Positions 1 through 13,600 of a stretch of DNA of 64,000 nt are shown here, one piece after another (positions within the stretch are counted from its first letter, which is position 1; every line of letters starts with the position of its first letter). The translations under genes and the position numbers were made by a program. The stretch spans positions 6,505,001-6,569,000 of the forward strand of contig JACCIC010000002.1 of the NCBI GenBank assembly GCA_018907035.1, given 5' to 3'. The notes below the pieces were generated by a model. That model was not told the origin of the DNA. It saw only the letters and a list, made by a program, of their open reading frames with translations, and did no database searches. The DNA comes from Sycobia sp. Sy_11. Taxonomy: Eukaryota; Arthropoda; Insecta; Hymenoptera; Epichrysomallidae.

Positions 1-1019
1 TATCGCGGATCATTAACAGTTTTAGGCGCTTCTTAGGCTGGGCGTAATTTATGAAAGGTTGTAGCTTCGCTCGCGGAAATAAAGTGTTGTACTCCTCGCA
101 GCGTTAAAACTGAACCGACTGAGAGTCGTTAACTGAGAGGGATGAAAAAAAAACACGTCAGGAACGCACTATGACGAAAACAAAACTTTTGGTTGCACGT
201 ACGAACCTAAACTATTTATGCTTAGTTTTTTTATACTGTTTAAGTTTTTTCTGGTATTTTTTCAATACATTTTAGAAGCATGCAAACGAAAAAAAATTTT
301 CCAGCTTGTGTAAATTAAAAACTCATTAGGCTCACCGGAAAATGTTATTGAAACATTACAATTTTTTTGAGGGTAGAGCCAACTCAATGTTTGTACAGAT
401 AATATATAAATATTGTGAAAATTAAAATGTTTTTCCTCTGTTTTCCGACATTCTTATAAAGTAACTTAAAAAAATCCAAATTCTTGCATAAACTTAGCTT
501 TATCTATTTGTGGCTCTTGTTGAGTACTGCTTGGTCAGAAAATAAACATAAAAGTAAATATAAAAAAAGAATCAATTCAAAGTAATTATCATTGTATACG
601 AACTCAAATTAACAAAACATTTTAAAAAAACATTGAAAAAGCCAAAATAGAAAAAAATTGTTACTTTTCAGAGCTTTTTCTTAAGAGGAATGCAGCATAA
701 TCTCTTATCCATCTCATTTCAGGGGAAAATAAAGAAGAACGGAGGTAACGAAGGAGGGGGATTTATTGTCTATATTGTATCTAAAGATGAACAATAACAG
801 CGCGACTGTGGAGGATAATTGAGACATCTCCAGAGAGACAGAGAGAGACAGATATCAGTCCATTAATCGTTGCAATAAAAAAAAAAATTGCACGTTCGAA
901 CCGATAACAAAAGGGGGTGTAAGGGGTGAAAGCGAAGGACACGGTGGGATCAAATCGGCAGAGATTCATTACGCAGCGACCGGCTCCGCCGTTATATATA
1001 TATCAAGATTGATAGATAA
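1..1019. other. AT-rich DNA upstream of the p85 gene
   Basis: No gene, RNA or repeat recognised. Short open frames here have no coding character. Confidence 0.6.
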
Positions 1020-1138
1020 AACGTGCGCGGTGGCGCGCGCGCACCAGTAGTAAATGCACATATTTTTTCTCCTTCTTCCTCATCACTATATATAATACCT
1101 GCTCAGTTAGTCTTGCATATATCCCAAGGTTACGATCA

Positions 1139-1143
<5 letters not shown>

Positions 1144-1199
<56 letters not shown>
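1144..1199. repeat. TA microsatellite
   Basis: Uninterrupted TA run of about 28 units in the p85 promoter region. Confidence 0.98.
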
Positions 1200-1203
<4 letters not shown>

Positions 1204-1384
1204 ACTCGCGTTTTACGCCGCGGATGCAAAATTGCAATTAAATTAACCCTCTCTCTCGTTCTTTCTCTCTCGCTCTCTCTCTCTCTTTCTGCTCTCAAAT
1301 CAGCTGCGTCGTTTGTTCTTGCGAGAGTTACCGGAGGGAGGAGGACGGGCGAGCGTTCTATATATTTCAGTATCTTCATCTCCC

Positions 1385-1387
<3 letters not shown>

Positions 1388-1435
<48 letters not shown>
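1388..1435. repeat. TA microsatellite
   Basis: TA run of about 24 units, 190 bp from the first one; a GT/GC run follows at 1525-1566. Confidence 0.98.
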
Positions 1436-1437
<2 letters not shown>

Positions 1438-2020
1438 CGGTATGTGCGCGCGATGCGGGCGCCTCGGTCGATTGGTCGACGAACCTCCTCCCCTCCCGCA
1501 ATCGTTCAGAAAATCCCGGGTGCGTTGTGTGTGTGCGTGTGTGTGCGCGCGCGCGTGTGTGTGTGTATTCGCGAGCACGACCCGATATACGTATAGATAT
1601 ATAGTAATATGAAAATACGCCGCTGCGGCGGTATATTCGCGCGATTGCGCTCTCTGCCCGCGACGATTCCGCTGCGGTGGTGGCGGCGGCGGTGGTGGCG
1701 CTGCGCGGCGCTGTATGCGCGCGAGCTCCCGCGGTGTAAAAAAGAACACGCGCCAGCTATTATACGATCAGTCCATCTCGCGAGCGCGAGCAGAGCTATT
1801 AATGACGTTGGTAATATTCTATACAGTGCGCGCAATATCGGTGTAAATTAGCGTGGATTTTCCTCGATATTCAACGCCAACGAGTATTTATTGCATATAG
1901 TGCGACAGTTTCTTTTTTTTTTGCGCGTGTGTGCTATTTCTATATACAGATATATCTATGTATATATATAAGAGGCGAAACTAAAGGGATAGGGACCGCG
2001 CGTGTATATTAGTACAGAAA

Positions 2021-2137
2021 ATGCAGATGAAAAGTCGAAGGTTCGAGTTTGTGTTCAGGATAAAGGCCGCGGGATCGATTGCGAGACCTAGAAAGTCAAG
2101 TCGGTTCAGGAGTTTCAGGAGGATTCGGAAGTTACAG
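2021..2137 (+). CDS. Pi3K21B: Putative first coding exon of the p85 gene
   Basis: An ATG preceded by gaaa opens a 39-codon frame, rich in Arg, Lys and Ser, that runs without a stop to a good donor (acag|gtaaat) in phase 0. The next certain exon begins in phase 0 with the start of the SAM domain and has no usable upstream ATG, so an upstream coding exon is required and this is the best candidate seen. The segment has no recognisable domain. A different or further upstream exon outside the window is possible. Confidence 0.45.
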
Positions 2138-4408
2138 GTAAATGAAATGCGAATGGTGATGGCGATACAGTAGACGTGCATGTTCGTGTCTTTTTCTTTT
2201 TATTTTATTGCGATTAGGAAGATTTGTTTCTTCCTAATATCTTTTGATAATGCTTTATCGATGTTATAGTATCGGCAAAATAAATCTGATAATTCAATTT
2301 TTCTTTCCTTTTTTTGTGCTTTGTACAAATGACACGACACGGCGACGTTGCATCAGCAACGCGGATGCGTCGGCCGCAATGGGCTAAAAAAAAACTGGCG
2401 TTTGCGGTAAAATAAGTAACCAATTAAATTACACAAATAATTTATTAAATTTTATATGCTTAGGTTTTTATGTTTTTTAACTTTTTTTATTACATTTTGA
2501 GACAAGGAGAACCTTTCGTATTGTAGTGCCGGTGATTCTATACGAATTGTTCGTCCACATGAATAATTCTAACAATAATAATTAACAATAATTATTCTAA
2601 TAATAATTAGTGCCAACAATTCGAATAAATCGAATTATGTATATACTAATTTAACATATAAATTACAATTATATTCGTGCGTTGATTCTGCAAAGCAATA
2701 AATCGAGTAAATGCTCCAAAATAATTTTTATCAATTCAATCGAACATTACGGATCTAGTTCAATTAGATATCCAGTGTAAATTGCATAAACGGATAATCA
2801 AATGTGTAGATTTTACCCGAAAATACGTATATAAAATATACGGCAAATCGAATTTCAGCCATACGCGCACGTATAATCCAAATGTCTATTGGTTTTCACT
2901 CCTTGCTTTTCATTGGAGGGGTTAACAAAATCGATCGTAGCGCACGATGCGACAGAAATGCGCAAAGGTACTGACTAAATTTGTATGTAAAAGTACAGGG
3001 TTTTAAATAGTAAATTAGATAAAATGGAATGAATATTATTCTAACGAAACAGTACAAATAACAGAAAAGTATATGGTATATATTTAAATCATGTAACCAT
3101 TGTTTATTTCCGCTATCGCAAAATATTGGAGCAAAGAATCAATGCATAGGGTTAGTGATAAATTCAAAATGAATTATAACCTAATTGTAATAAGTAATGT
3201 AGCGTGTGTTATGAAAAGATTCTTGTAATTTAACACTAGCAAGCAAATATTTCATAGGAGATGATAACGAAAATAAACAATTTTGAAAGATCCTCAAAAA
3301 TTTCTTTTAAAATTTATTATTTTCTCCAATAAAAATAAACCAACTTTCGAGCTGCCTTCGTAGATACTAGGTAGATTTTTCGCCTGAATTGAATTTTCAG
3401 CCACTGGCGAAAGATTATGCATTATATTCTTTATGTTATTTATAAAAAAATTTCAATATTTATACATCCAGAAAATGAATAAATGCTCTGGTAACTTTCT
3501 TCCCATAATTACAATTCTCTGTTTTTCTTTTCGTACGTTATAGCCCGTCAGTGAGTGGACGTCGTTGAACGTCGTCGAGTGGATGGCTGCGTTAAATCTT
3601 TATCGCTATGCCGACGTCTTCAAGTCGAAGGACATCAAGGGCAGCGATCTTCTCAACTTGGACCGCGAGAAGCTGATGGTAAGTTTTTCGACGGCTTGCG
3701 TGCTTACGTGCGACAAGTGTTCTCCACCCAAACTGACCCTCGATCACCGCGAATACTCATGTAGCAGCTATATATATATATATGATAAGACAAATATGAT
3801 GGGATAGTCGATGCTAATAAATAAATTGGATAGATAAACGCGATTCGAATGAAACGACTCGCGTTTAAAGTTATTGTATTCTAACATTTATTTCGAAAAT
3901 TCGCGCGACCTTCGATTCATAGGATATAGAGCGAATGGAATTTACGAAACAGCACGTTTTATTTCTTTTTTTTTTTCTCTTTGCATCACGTCTAGAACGC
4001 GGTACGATGTTTCGCCGATCAAGGGGTGGCTGGGTAATCCTTGATTCCTTGCGCGCGCCATCTGGGTTATTCTCGCGGTCGCGTCCAATTCGTCGCGAGA
4101 GGCCGCGCGGTCCCTCGCTGCACTTTGGAAATGCGCCAATTTAATAATTCTAATTTAGTGTACAATATGGTGCTCTCTCTCTCTCTCTCTCTCTGGTTTT
4201 TTTCTTCATCTTTTTTTCTTCCTCTTACTTTTTATAGGATATATTAGATTCAAATTACGGTTCTTTTTCTTTGTCTTCTTTGTTTTTCTCTGCTTTTTTT
4301 TTATTAAGGAAATGTTAAGAAAAGCCAGAGCAACGATGCATTTATTTTCTCTACTTTATAGTTTACGTCCGCATTAAATTATTTAACTGTCGCTGAAGCT
4401 GCAAGAGG

Positions 4409-4452
<44 letters not shown>

Positions 4453-5155
4453 AAGGCCGCGTGCTCGCAGCGGCACATCGAAATTTCACGAGCGACAATA
4501 CTCGTAAATGTTTTATTTTAATTCGGGTTTTCCGGTGCCTCGTTGCCCGCGCCGCTACTGCCGCCGCAGAAGCTGCCGCTATATACCGCCGCCGCCGCCG
4601 CCGCCGCCGCTGCCGTCGCCGGTCGCCTGATTAAAATGATGCAAGAGTCGCGCACGTTTTCTAGCTATTATAGACTGTCATGAGAGGGGCGAGGTGGGGA
4701 GGGGGAGACAGAGATAGAGAGAAAAGAGGGGACATATACAGCGCAAAAGAAATATCGCCGAATGATTCACGGCCGGGCTATTTGCATTTATGCTAATAGA
4801 TAAATTTTTCAGCGCGGCGATTAATTTTTTTTCCTCCTTCTACCTCTCCATCTCTCTCCCTCTCCCAATCTTTTTCCTGATTACCTATCTTTCTCTGTCT
4901 GTCTTTCTTTCTTTACTTTTTTTTATTATAAATAATATACCTTGTGTATTACAAAAAACGTACACGGGCGCAGCAAAGGAACGTTTCGGGCGGCCTCGAT
5001 TGAAAAATCGAATGTGACTCAGGTCTAAATAATTTACACGTGATAACATTAAAAATTTATAGGCTACCATTAAAATTGGAGCATCGTCAAATAAAGAGAG
5101 CTTCACACTCAATGTGTATATATATATATGCAAATAACAATGACAAATGTATATA

Positions 5156-5216
<61 letters not shown>

Positions 5217-5390
5217 GCGGGAATGTAGTTGATATGTATTCTGCCTGTGTAATGAACTTTTCTTTTCTTCTTCTCACATGCAGGTTTTATTCAACGGTAA
5301 TAATGTTCCAATAGAAAAATGTTTGGTTAGAGAGGCACGTTTTTTTCTTATTATTTTTTTGTATATTATATATTTATATTTTATACATTA

Positions 5391-5457
<67 letters not shown>

Positions 5458-5697
5458 TTCTGTATCGGGAACAGTGATGGGACAGAATACTTACTGTCAA
5501 AGACAACGCTCGGCATTGTATCGCATTTGACGCAATATTGATATAGATTGAGAATTTTTTTTTAATCGTTAGTCTTTCTTGAATGATTTTTGAACAATGA
5601 ATAATAGCTGATCATTGATTTCGTTATGTCTCGTGAATAGAGTTATTGCCGTAAGTTTTATCACAAACGCTGACCATTTTTACGACTCGCTCTGCAA

Positions 5698-5756
<59 letters not shown>

Positions 5757-6566
5757 TGCGCTCACTAAGAGAATCGAAAAGTTAAATCTATTTTCTTTGA
5801 TTTGGATCCAAAAAAGACTGCGATATATAAAACGAAATAGAATTTATGTAGAGTCGTTAAATTGAAAATTCAAGCTAATTTTCTTTACGTATATGAAGGA
5901 GTGGGAAGGAAACGTACCGATTTTTTTTAGCTTTTGCTTTGAGACGCAAAATTGAAGATTGTATGGATCAGTGGAATTTAACCGGATAATCTATAGAAAT
6001 TAGGCATTTTTTATAAATTACATCTGGAATTGATAGTTAATGGAAGAATAAGAAAATATATTTTACAGTTTTTTCTTTTTATTATAAGCGTAATTAGTCT
6101 TTCATGAATTTCTTGTGAACGTTAAAATTAAATCCGCTTTGATTTGAATATCATCATTATATGTTTATTATACACACGAAAAATCCTTTGAAATAAATTC
6201 CATTGACGAATTGATTGTCAGCCCCCTATTTTAAAGAATTGCATAAAACTATTACGAAAAATATGGGGATTATATAACGAAACCTTTTCATTCACCATTA
6301 TTCTTCTGTAAAAGCAAAAATATCTTAAGCGAAGAAGCGCAAGTATGTTGTGAATTTTCCTCGAAATTTCGCTACACTTGGAAGCAAGCCGTGCGAATTT
6401 TAGATCGTCCCGCCGTTTGAGAGAGAAATGCCGATATTATCGAATCAAAATCTACGGCTTGGAAAGCCGACATAAACGGAGATGCGAATCGATATTTTTC
6501 ATTGAGCGTCGTGTCATTTAATTTAACTGGTACAATTTAAGGTGGGTCGACGCCGCTGTTCTCTCT

Positions 6567-6597
<31 letters not shown>

Positions 6598-9500
6598 TCT
6601 TACTTCTCTAGATTAGGGTTCCCTGTCTCTTGCGGGTCTTTTTCTGGGTTGGCTCTTGGTTGGAGGTTTTTGGTGGGATTCCTCTCTGTACGCCGCTAGA
6701 GGATCCTTCTGTCGGTCGCTTACTAATCTCACAACTCAGAGTTCTATCCTGTAAGCCACCATAATCAACCCACAAACCGTGTTCCTACCTCCCTTAAGAT
6801 GGCTCTGAACCCTGGACCACTCATCTATCCATCAAAAAGTACTCACTCTAAACTCCTATCTGGAATGGTCGTATAGGTATTGAGAAGCCAACAAGAACGT
6901 GCACGGTGTGGGCGGAGTCGCGAAGGAGGTACGAAATCTCGTCGTGTCCCAACTTGGCCGTCCTATTGAGTAGTACTTTGCGATGGCTTCGAGAGAGTCC
7001 CTGAAGTTGTTAAAATTAAACCTGACATAAAGAAGGAAAAAAAAATAAGCTCCGAGGAGAGAGAGATCATTTGTTGCGGAGAGAGGGGAGAGGGGGAAAA
7101 AAATCAGGCCGCAGAATTATTAACCGAGAGAAGTAGCGAGGGAAAAAAGAGAGTTGGGAGGTAGCAAAAAATACGGAAAGAAGGGACAAAAGCGAGGATG
7201 GGAAAGTGGGTAAGAAGTGAAGAAATGAAAAGAAAAAGGAAATGTAGGACAGTCTAGGGGGGAAAGGGGTGAAAGGGAGGAAAGATAAAAAATAAGAGCG
7301 GGATAAAATGAAAAGCAAGAAGGAGGTGAGAAGAGGTAGCAAAAGTAACGTGAATAAGAAACAAAAAAAGGAGTCACATATGGTGGAAGAATTCGCGAGG
7401 CATTAAAAAATCCTCTGCGCTGGAACGCATGCATAATTACGCCTGAAACGGGTGAGTTCCACCCCCAGCGACACACGCTCCGGGGCCACCGTCCCGGGCT
7501 TTGGGTTGCTCGCAAAATTCACGTATGCCAACGATTTCGATACGAATGTCAAATATGTCTCCCTGTAAAAATGTTCAGAAGAGAGAGAGAGATAGAGAGA
7601 TAGAGAAAAGAAGAGAGAAGAATAGAAAGAAGTGAAAACCCGGATCATTTATATACGAAAAGATGTACAAACAGGCTTGCGGAGAGGAAGGGAGAGGGGG
7701 AGACATTTTTGACTGGAAGAAAACTCGAAAAAGGACAAAAAATCGCAGGCTTGCGGACATGCCACATGAGTGTAATTGTTGGAAAATCAAAAGTAGAAAG
7801 TAAAATTGGAAGATTTATATAGGTCTGTATGTGTGTGCGTATGTAAGCGTGCGCGAGTGTGTTTATCTTTTGGATAGTATTTGAAAATCAGCGAATTAAC
7901 AGCACCCACGCAATGTGGAAGCTGCGAATTTACATATCGAGAACCATGCAATAAATTAAATGTCGCACGAGCTTGATTTCTCTCCGGTGTAGAACCCGCG
8001 TGAATATAAAAGGGAAGGCTGGCAACTAACTGGGAACGACCCTCAAGAGACGACCTTGTTCATCTCTCTCTCGTTCTCTCTCTCTCTCTCTCTCTCTCCA
8101 CGTTCACCTATATTGGAATCTGAGATTCTGGTATTACAGTAGAATCCAGTACGGCGTGGTGACAAAAAACCAATTTTACAATACCATAAGATACATATTA
8201 CTCGAGACATTTCAAACAATTAATAATCTAGCAAAACATACAAAATATCTTTCCGTGCAAAGCTATTATCATTCTAAGGGATCTGAGTTTCAAGTTGATT
8301 TAACATACTTGATAATATATTTTTTTTATTGTACCAAATGATATAAAATGAACCGTGCATGGCTGCTGCTTGGGTTAATTTAACTTTTCGGCGCTTGGGG
8401 GCGCCGTCCCAAAAATCCCCAGGTCCTTTACTACGATAATTCAACGAGCCTCGCAGATTAATAAATAACTCAAATATTCTCTGCTGTCTACTTACAGAAC
8501 ATGGGCATAAAGGACGAGTTCCACCAGAAGAACATACTCGTGTGCATCGAGGAGCTGTGCCAGCCCGCGGCGGCGACCGCTTCGTCCTCGGCGCTCCCCG
8601 ATCCGGAGCGCGCAGCCACCGCCGCGTCCACCGCCGTCCAGTCCGAGCATCCTACGTCGACGGCGACGCCGACGACGACGGGGTCGACGCAGCAGCAACA
8701 GCACAACCTCGTCCCGCACAGTTTCAGTATACTGGAAAAGTGCGACAAGTGCCATAAGTACCTCAGGGGCCTGCTGCACCAGGGTTTTCTCTGTCAAGGT
8801 GAGCCGGTTTTCATCCTCCATGTGAGAGAGATTCTCTTCCCCCCCCTCTCTCTCTCTCTCTTTCCTAAACGGCCTAGCGTGTGTAAATAAAGAGTCTTGG
8901 AGTAAGACTGAGACTTGGAAAGAATTTCCTGCTCTTTGAAATTAATAAAGGGGTGGTATATGCATAGAGTTAAGGTGGTATATTTTGTAGAGGACTAAGA
9001 ACTTACATGTACCACAGGAGAAAGGTTTTCTTTTGATGTGCTAAGTCGACCCTTATGCGTCTCATTTTCTGGATATAAAATGCTCTTTTCGCGCTCTTAA
9101 GTGAAAAAATGATCATTTTTCAGCACCGACTGTTGGTATTCCTGCTCGGAAATTAATGATTTACCTCCGTAGATGATATTGTCCGTAAATGTCTTTAGCT
9201 ATCGAAATAAATTTTCAAATTTGAAAAATTATCGTTTGAATAATAAAAAGCGGATTTTAGAAAATGTTTTACAAAATTCTTCGGCGTATACACCTGCATC
9301 GAATATATTCGCTTGTCGGCCGATGCAACAGTACACATTTTTTTTTTCAATATAGATTACTATTCAGATAATGTTGAAGAAATACACCGATTGCATAGGC
9401 TTAATAACATAATTTATACCTGATGGTGTAAAGTCCAAAACTTTTTCCCCTTTTTTTCCCAAACAAAATTCTGGCGATTATAAAATACTTGCTATGGCCA

Positions 9501-10408
9501 ATAATACAATTCGTAAATTCAAATTCCAAATTATTGAAAACCGTTCAATTTCCAACGGGCCGTTTTTATACTACATGGCCAACGGTATTTTCGTTCTTCT
9601 ACGCAAAGCCATAAAATTGCCGGTTGACTAACGTTGCCAAAAAGCAAATGAGAGACGCAAGACCGGCAGCGAGCGAACGCGCGGTAAAAGAAGAAAACGA
9701 ACAAAAAAAAAAAAAAAAAATACAACACACACACGCACGCATACACGCAGATTCGTACAACTTAAGCCACAAAACGATCCTTAAAGCCGTCGTTCTATTT
9801 TAAGCGTTAATTTCAGGCGCCACGAAAGTCCGCGCGCTTTATTAATAATCAGACGTTCGGAATGTCAGGCCTCCAAAGTGAAAAAGAATAAGAAGAAGAC
9901 GAGGAAAGAAGAAGAAAAAAAGAGGAGAGAAAGTGCAAATTTTAGCGCTGCGAATTCTCTGTAGTAACGATAAATTACAACATCTATATCTTTCTCTTTC
10001 TCTGTGTTTTAAGGCACGCGTTTAAAATTAGCTATACTCGCGTATGAAAAGAGAGTAAAAAGAAGGGGGGAGGTGGGGGGTAGAGGAATCGGTACCCACG
10101 GTGCGTTTTCGACCGAACTCACGCTATATATATGTACAAGAGGTTAAATGTTTTATTTGTATATAAATTTTATAATAAAGCGCTATACACACGCTAGGGA
10201 ACTTTCCGTTTTCGTTTTTTTTTCCTCCTTCTGATATACCAGTATAATAATTTATATCGAATTATGGAAATTAATGCTTCTTAACATTTTGCTTCTGTCA
10301 CGTAAGCCCCCGTTTCGAATTACTCTTTTTATTATCTCGCTCATTATTCAGCGTTATTATACGCGACACAATTAACAATATATGTATATATGTACATGTA
10401 CGCGCGCG

Positions 10409-10454
<46 letters not shown>

Positions 10455-10608
10455 CACATATTTATACCTAAATAACTCCTTATATTTTATGGAGTTTATT
10501 CGTAATCGGCAAGGTCGGACGAACGAAATAAAGGCCGAATGAAGGACAGTTATGGTGCGTCGTAGTATTTATGACTATTATATTTGAAATTCCAGCGCTA
10601 ATTTATAC

Positions 10609-10664
<56 letters not shown>

Positions 10665-13600
10665 AATAGTATACTCTCAAAAGACGTATAGACATTTTGA
10701 ATAAATATATAATCCACAATTGAACAGACCGAGCGGAGGAAAAAGTAAATATTACGGCATTCGATTAAAAAAAAAAAAAAAAAATCTAATTTCGATTATA
10801 ATAGTATAGACGTGTGGGTGCACGCGTTGCATTTCACGCCTCTATCTCCGCGTACTCAAGGTACGCGGGCACGCGCTCGCGCCGCACACCCTGTGCAGCT
10901 GCGTACACATACATTGAAAAGAGTACATTATAGCCGAGCTCAGCATCGGCGTCGACTCTTCCTGTGGTAATCGAAGATTGGCGCCGCGCGACGAGTGGGG
11001 GGGGATGGGGCGGCGGCGCGAAGCAGAGCCGGTAACTCGCAATTTCCAGGTCAATCAAGCCGAGTGTATGGGAAAACGCGGCGGGGCGTGGGGGGGGGGG
11101 GGCGAGTGGCGAGGACGCGCCGGGGCGCAATCAACGGTGGACGTTCGATTTCCGCTTTGGCGGAACGAGTGCACGGACGAAACTTTGATCGAGACTTAAT
11201 TATGTGGGCGTTGGTGGGAGAGGGGGCAGGTCTCGTCTATATGGCGAAGGGTGCAAATTAAGGTTAACGTTGTTTGGAAATTTCTGTTTTCGTGCGCATA
11301 TACATACGGATATACTGCGCTTTCTTCTTTATTTCTTCTTTTTTCTGCATTCTTTATACTTAAACTATTATAATATTGTGCGAATGCATAAATATACACA
11401 TAGTTTATGATAGAAAATCTGCATCTATAATTATCCTTTTATTTCCACTTAATATTTAATGTCTTCTTTTGTCATCATTCGTAATGCTAAAAATTCAAAT
11501 TCTTATTGTTTAGATTCGATTAAAACGAAAAACGCGCAAATTTATGAAAAACCAAAAAAAAAGCCGAGGATAAACGACCGCCGCCTCCGTCGGATTGGCG
11601 GAAGAACGAAAAAAGATTTTAACTTTCAAAATTCGCAATTCAATAAGCACGGACCGATTGTGTACGTGACCGCGCGTAATTTTGCATATTGCATTAGAAA
11701 ATCCCCTCGTTGGTCAATTGTATAATTAAGCCTATGGAATTATAATTATTGCGCTCCTTCATTTACCGGCAATGAAATGCGCGCAGCACACCTGATGTCC
11801 CCCTCCCCCTTCGCTTTTTTCTTCTCACCTCTCTGCATACGCACACGCCTAAAGACTTTATTAACGATCTTAAACCATCCGCCCACGCCTCCATTCATTC
11901 TTTCTCCCTCTGGCTCTCCTGTCTTGCGAAATCGCACGGCCATAATAACAAGCGCGTGCGTTGTCGCACGTTTCATCTCCTCCCCTCCCCCGCCGTCGTG
12001 ACCATCCTCGCTTTTCTCGATATCTCTACGGCTGTCGCGCGCGGCTTTATTGTCAATTGACCTCTCTCTCTCTCTCTCTCTCTGTTGTAGCGCGATGTTT
12101 CAAGGCGTGTGTGAGTGCGCGCGCGCGCGCGCGTATAATATGCACGGATCGGTTCAAGGATTGAGCCGGTGCTGTTATTGTCATTGTCCATATTATATTT
12201 ACAATCCTCGCCGAATGCTCGCGCGACCGCGTGAATTATGCGGTTTTGTTTTCGGAAGGCGCCGCCAGCCCACGTCGCGACTTCTTTATATAAAAAAGAA
12301 GAGAAAAAATTGATAATACAATCATTTTCGCATCGGCAACACGCGCGGGCGCTCTTGCTAAAATCTTTATTTAGCGCTCGAAGAAGGACAACAGCGGGCC
12401 TCTTGGTTGATGCAATTCTCCTTTTTTTTCTTTTCCTTTTTTTTTGTTATATCCAAGCGTGCAAGCACGATAGAAAGAGAGAGAGAGGGAGAGAGAGATT
12501 CCTCGGAGCTGGGATCTTATTATGTGTACAAATTCTATACATTCATATGCTGAGATTTACGGATTATACACAAATTATATTATGCAAATAGTCTTCCATG
12601 TACACTATTAAAATAGCCAATTCTCGGTAGAGTCGACAAATTAATCAGGATAAAGAGAGAATTAGCCAACGTGTCTGTGTGTATTTGTATGTTACAATAC
12701 GATCGCGTAACTGCCTTCCCCATCTCAGTAGAGATTCTCTAAGATGTGATGCAAGTGGTTCTCTTTTTTCATTTTTCTTTGCTCGTGAAGCGCGTCTGGA
12801 ATTTCGGTTGTAACGACGTCCTCGAGATTTCAGCTCGTGACGGATACTGCACGTGCATTATTTGCGCCTGTGCGTCGTGTTTATGCGTATGTATAGTTAT
12901 TGAACGGTTTTTAAAGTCGCCCTCTGACCGGAACACGGCATAAATAGTCACTGTATTGAATGAAAAAGTATTGAAACTAAATCGCCATAAAATTTTATCT
13001 TTTCGTTTTATTATTTTTCAGAATGCGGCCTGGTCGCTCACAGAACTTGCTCGGCCACGGGTCTGCCGATGCCCTGCGCCCCCTCGGATTCGCGCGTCAA
13101 CAGATTCACTTCCGGTAAGTACATGTTCAAGACACTATATTGATGAAAAAATTATCATTGTAATGAGCCAATGGATCAGTTTAGAAATATCGAATTGCGA
13201 AATTTAACTAGCCCATGTTGTTAAACCGTTTTATACGAATAAAATTCCAAATATAACCGTTACTATTTAGAATTAACACTTCTAAATCCATATGTTTAAA
13301 ATTCATTTAATACTTATTCCCCACTTTACCAATTTTACTGGTAAACGCAACGAGTTGCTTTTGATTAATCGAAACAATTCCTTTTTATTCGCTTACAAAT
13401 TTCAAATATTTCTCGGATAGCGCTTTCCAGCGCTACCGCGGCTTGCACCAAATCTGGAATGCAAAACTGTATATATAACTCGCGCGCTCACGCGCGCGAC
13501 TATCTTCCCCTCCGATTTTCCATCCGAAGACAATACCTCTGATAAACAAAACAGAGCCAATGCTTTAATTATCGCCTTAAGCTTCGCTTGGAGCACGGGA

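Larger units (their letters stand above)
1020..1860 (+). promoter_or_regulatory. CpG-rich block, probable promoter/5' UTR of the p85 gene
   Basis: This stretch is much richer in GC and CpG than its flanks, with CGCG and GCGGCGG runs around 1020-1060 and 1610-1740, interrupted by TA and GT microsatellites. It lies just upstream of the putative first coding exon. An arthropod-type initiator (TCAGT) occurs at 1768-1772. Promoter function is inferred from composition and position; I see no certain TATA box. Confidence 0.4.
3679..8497 (+). other. Intron 2 of the p85 gene (4.8 kb)
   Basis: A long intron between the two halves of the SAM domain. It holds three TA arrays, a GA array at 4408-4450, a GCC-trinucleotide run near 4588-4612, a CT array at 6561-6598 and a purine-rich stretch at about 7020-7780 made of gagg/gaaa repeats. 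The stretch 6600-6900 differs in composition from its flanks and could be a decayed repeat. No coding potential was recognised. Confidence 0.75.

Noticed and set aside
1143..1749. Open frames through TA and GT microsatellites near 1.1-1.8 kb
   Set aside because: They encode only Tyr-Ile and Thr-His repeats or Arg-rich noise and are by-products of the repeats and the CpG block.
8488..8821. Minus-strand and +1-frame open frames over the SAM/C1 exon
   Set aside because: GC-rich coding DNA gives open shadow frames; only the frame with SAM and C1 motifs and matching splice phases is supported.
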